Below are positions 63,134-64,000 of a stretch of DNA of 64,000 nucleotides, in pieces. How positions within the stretch are numbered: the stretch's first letter is position 1; every line of letters begins with the position of its first letter. The notes beneath the pieces were generated by a model. The model did not search any database and was not told where the DNA came from. It saw only the letters and a list, made by a program, of their open reading frames with translations. Origin of the DNA: JACKII01 sp965202745 (GTDB lineage: Bacteria; Pseudomonadota; Alphaproteobacteria; Bin95); NCBI GenBank assembly GCA_965202745.1, contig CBDBCB010000022.1, forward strand, positions 310,001-374,000. Reading direction: 5' to 3'. A program made the position numbers and the translations under genes.

Positions 63134-63907
63134 TTGACCGAGCCAGCCCAGGCGGAATCCCGCCAAAACACAGCCATACCCGGCGTTACAGTCGAGGCAA
63201 AGCATCTGGCCTTTGATGGCGTGGTGCTGTTCCAGGACCTGCGGCTTGACCTGAAACCCGGCGAGTGGACCGCACTGCTCGGCGATAGCGGCGTCGGCAA
63301 GTCCACGCTGTTACGGATCGCAGCGGGCCTGGATGCTGGCGAGGGCGACTACCGCGCACAGCTTTCCGGCGGTGGTCCGGTTCAGAACCACATCGCCCTG
63401 ATGGCCCAGCGGGGCGCTCTGCTGCCCTGGCTCTCTGTGCTGGAGAATGCCTGCCTAGGCGACCGCCTGCGCGGCACGGACGCCAAGGCCCACCGGGAGC
63501 GCGCAGCCGCTCTGCTGACCGAAGTCGGGCTGGGCGACTATCTGGGGGCAAAGCCCGCCACCCTTTCCGGCGGCATGCGCCAGCGGGTGGCTTTGGTCCG
63601 CACCCTGATTGAAGACCGGCCCGTCGTCCTGCTGGATGAGCCCTTTGCGGCCCTCGACGCGCTCAACCGCCACCGGATGCAGGACCTCTCAGCCCGGATG
63701 CTGGCGGGCAAGACCGTGCTGCACGTGACGCACGACCCGCTGGAGGCGCTGCGCCTCGCCCACCGGATAGTCATGCTGGAAGGCCGCTCTGTCCGCCTGC
63801 GCGACGAGGCTGTGCCCAGCCTGCCGCCGCCCCGTCCGGCGGACAACCAGGCCGTGGCGGCTCGCCATGGCGTCCTGCTCAAGCAACTCCTGAACCCGCC
63901 AGCATGA
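63134..63907 (+). CDS. thiZ: Thiamine-precursor (HMP) ABC transporter ATP-binding protein
   Basis: ATPase for uptake of a hydroxymethylpyrimidine-type thiamine precursor, by riboswitch context. The 257 residues show Walker A LLGDSGVGKSTLLRI, Q-loop ALMAQRGALLPWLSV, signature LSGGMRQRVALVRTL, Walker B VVLLDEPFAALDAL and H-loop VLHVTHDPLEAL. The start is a TTG at 63134 just after the riboswitch, since no ATG suits. The stop overlaps the permease start (ATGA). The family is the nitrate/taurine-type group; the thiamine role rests on the riboswitch. Confidence 0.88.
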   Translation: MTEPAQAESRQNTAIPGVTVEAKHLAFDGVVLFQDLRLDLKPGEWTALLGDSGVGKSTLLRIAAGLDAGEGDYRAQLSGGGPVQNHIALMAQRGALLPWLSVLENACLGDRLRGTDAKAHRERAAALLTEVGLGDYLGAKPATLSGGMRQRVALVRTLIEDRPVVLLDEPFAALDALNRHRMQDLSARMLAGKTVLHVTHDPLEALRLAHRIVMLEGRSVRLRDEAVPSLPPPRPADNQAVAARHGVLLKQLLNPPA

Positions 63908-64000
63908 CATGGTTGCGTCCCCTGATCATCGCAGGCGTGCTGCTCGCGCTATGGCAAGCCGTGGTCTGGCTGACCGGCACGCCCCGCTTCATCCTGCCGG
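63904..64000 (+). CDS. thiX: Thiamine-precursor ABC transporter permease, N-terminal part
   Basis: Partial gene running off the window. It starts MTWLRPLIIAGVLLALWQAV with one clear membrane segment, then VWLTGTPRFILP. This is the usual opening of nitrate/taurine/thiamine-precursor permeases. The ATGA overlap with the ATPase gene shows translational coupling. Confidence 0.8.
   Translation, partial: MTWLRPLIIAGVLLALWQAVVWLTGTPRFILP

Overview
The window is chromosomal DNA from an alphaproteobacterium. The evidence is the conserved tig-clpP-clpX-lon-hupB block, an F1 ATP synthase operon (atpHAGDC) without F0 genes, the alphaproteobacterial cell-cycle regulator TrcR (DUF1013), and GC-rich codon use. 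I cannot name the genus. About eighteen genes carry frameshifts, in-frame stops, internal deletions or insertions, and five insertion sequences of three families are present. This points to a lineage losing genes, possibly after a change to a host-associated or restricted life, although assembly errors could explain some single-base lesions.

Layout: 1-2.1 kb, broken IS256 transposase and a broken SDR gene. 2.1-9.2 kb, tRNA-Val, hupB, lon, clpX, clpP, tig and tRNA-Leu, all on the minus strand. 9.2-16 kb, boxC, an acyltransferase, trcR, a broken 2OG-Fe oxygenase and a hydrophobic protein with a peptide-leader-like N-terminus. 16-28 kb, catabolic enzymes and a Xre/RES toxin-antitoxin pair whose toxin is dead, with many pseudogenes. 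28-30.7 kb, a decayed polar amino-acid ABC transporter. 30.7-35.7 kb, a broken RTX-type gene and two IS1595-like units, one of which carries a DNA methyltransferase-endonuclease fusion as a passenger. 35.9-43 kb, a minus-strand group: tetra-rhodanese, CDO-like cupin (its tail altered by an IS481 insertion), glutaredoxin-like protein, a GrdB-like protein, an NHL-repeat protein and a flavin monooxygenase. 43-49 kb, hydrolase, broken sulfotransferase, cytochrome P460, SelO, and dgoK cut off by a second IS481. 49-54.3 kb, atpHAGDC. 54.3-58.2 kb, an IS256 element and a CsgG/DUF4810/DUF799 lipoprotein locus. 58.4-64 kb, hydantoinase A, two broken secreted-protein genes, an enoyl-CoA hydratase, and a TPP riboswitch heading a thiamine-precursor ABC transporter that runs off the window.

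The main finding is at 39598-40482. Read through one in-frame TGA, this is a complete 294-residue protein of the glycine/sarcosine/betaine reductase selenoprotein B family. The TGA falls in a U-P-V-C redox motif and is followed after 10 nt by a perfect 8-bp stem with a GTG loop, as expected of a bacterial SECIS. I interpret it as a selenoprotein gene, not a pseudogene. It is translationally coupled to a glutaredoxin-like gene and followed by a cupin and a four-domain rhodanese, which suggests an uncharacterised thiol or sulfur pathway.
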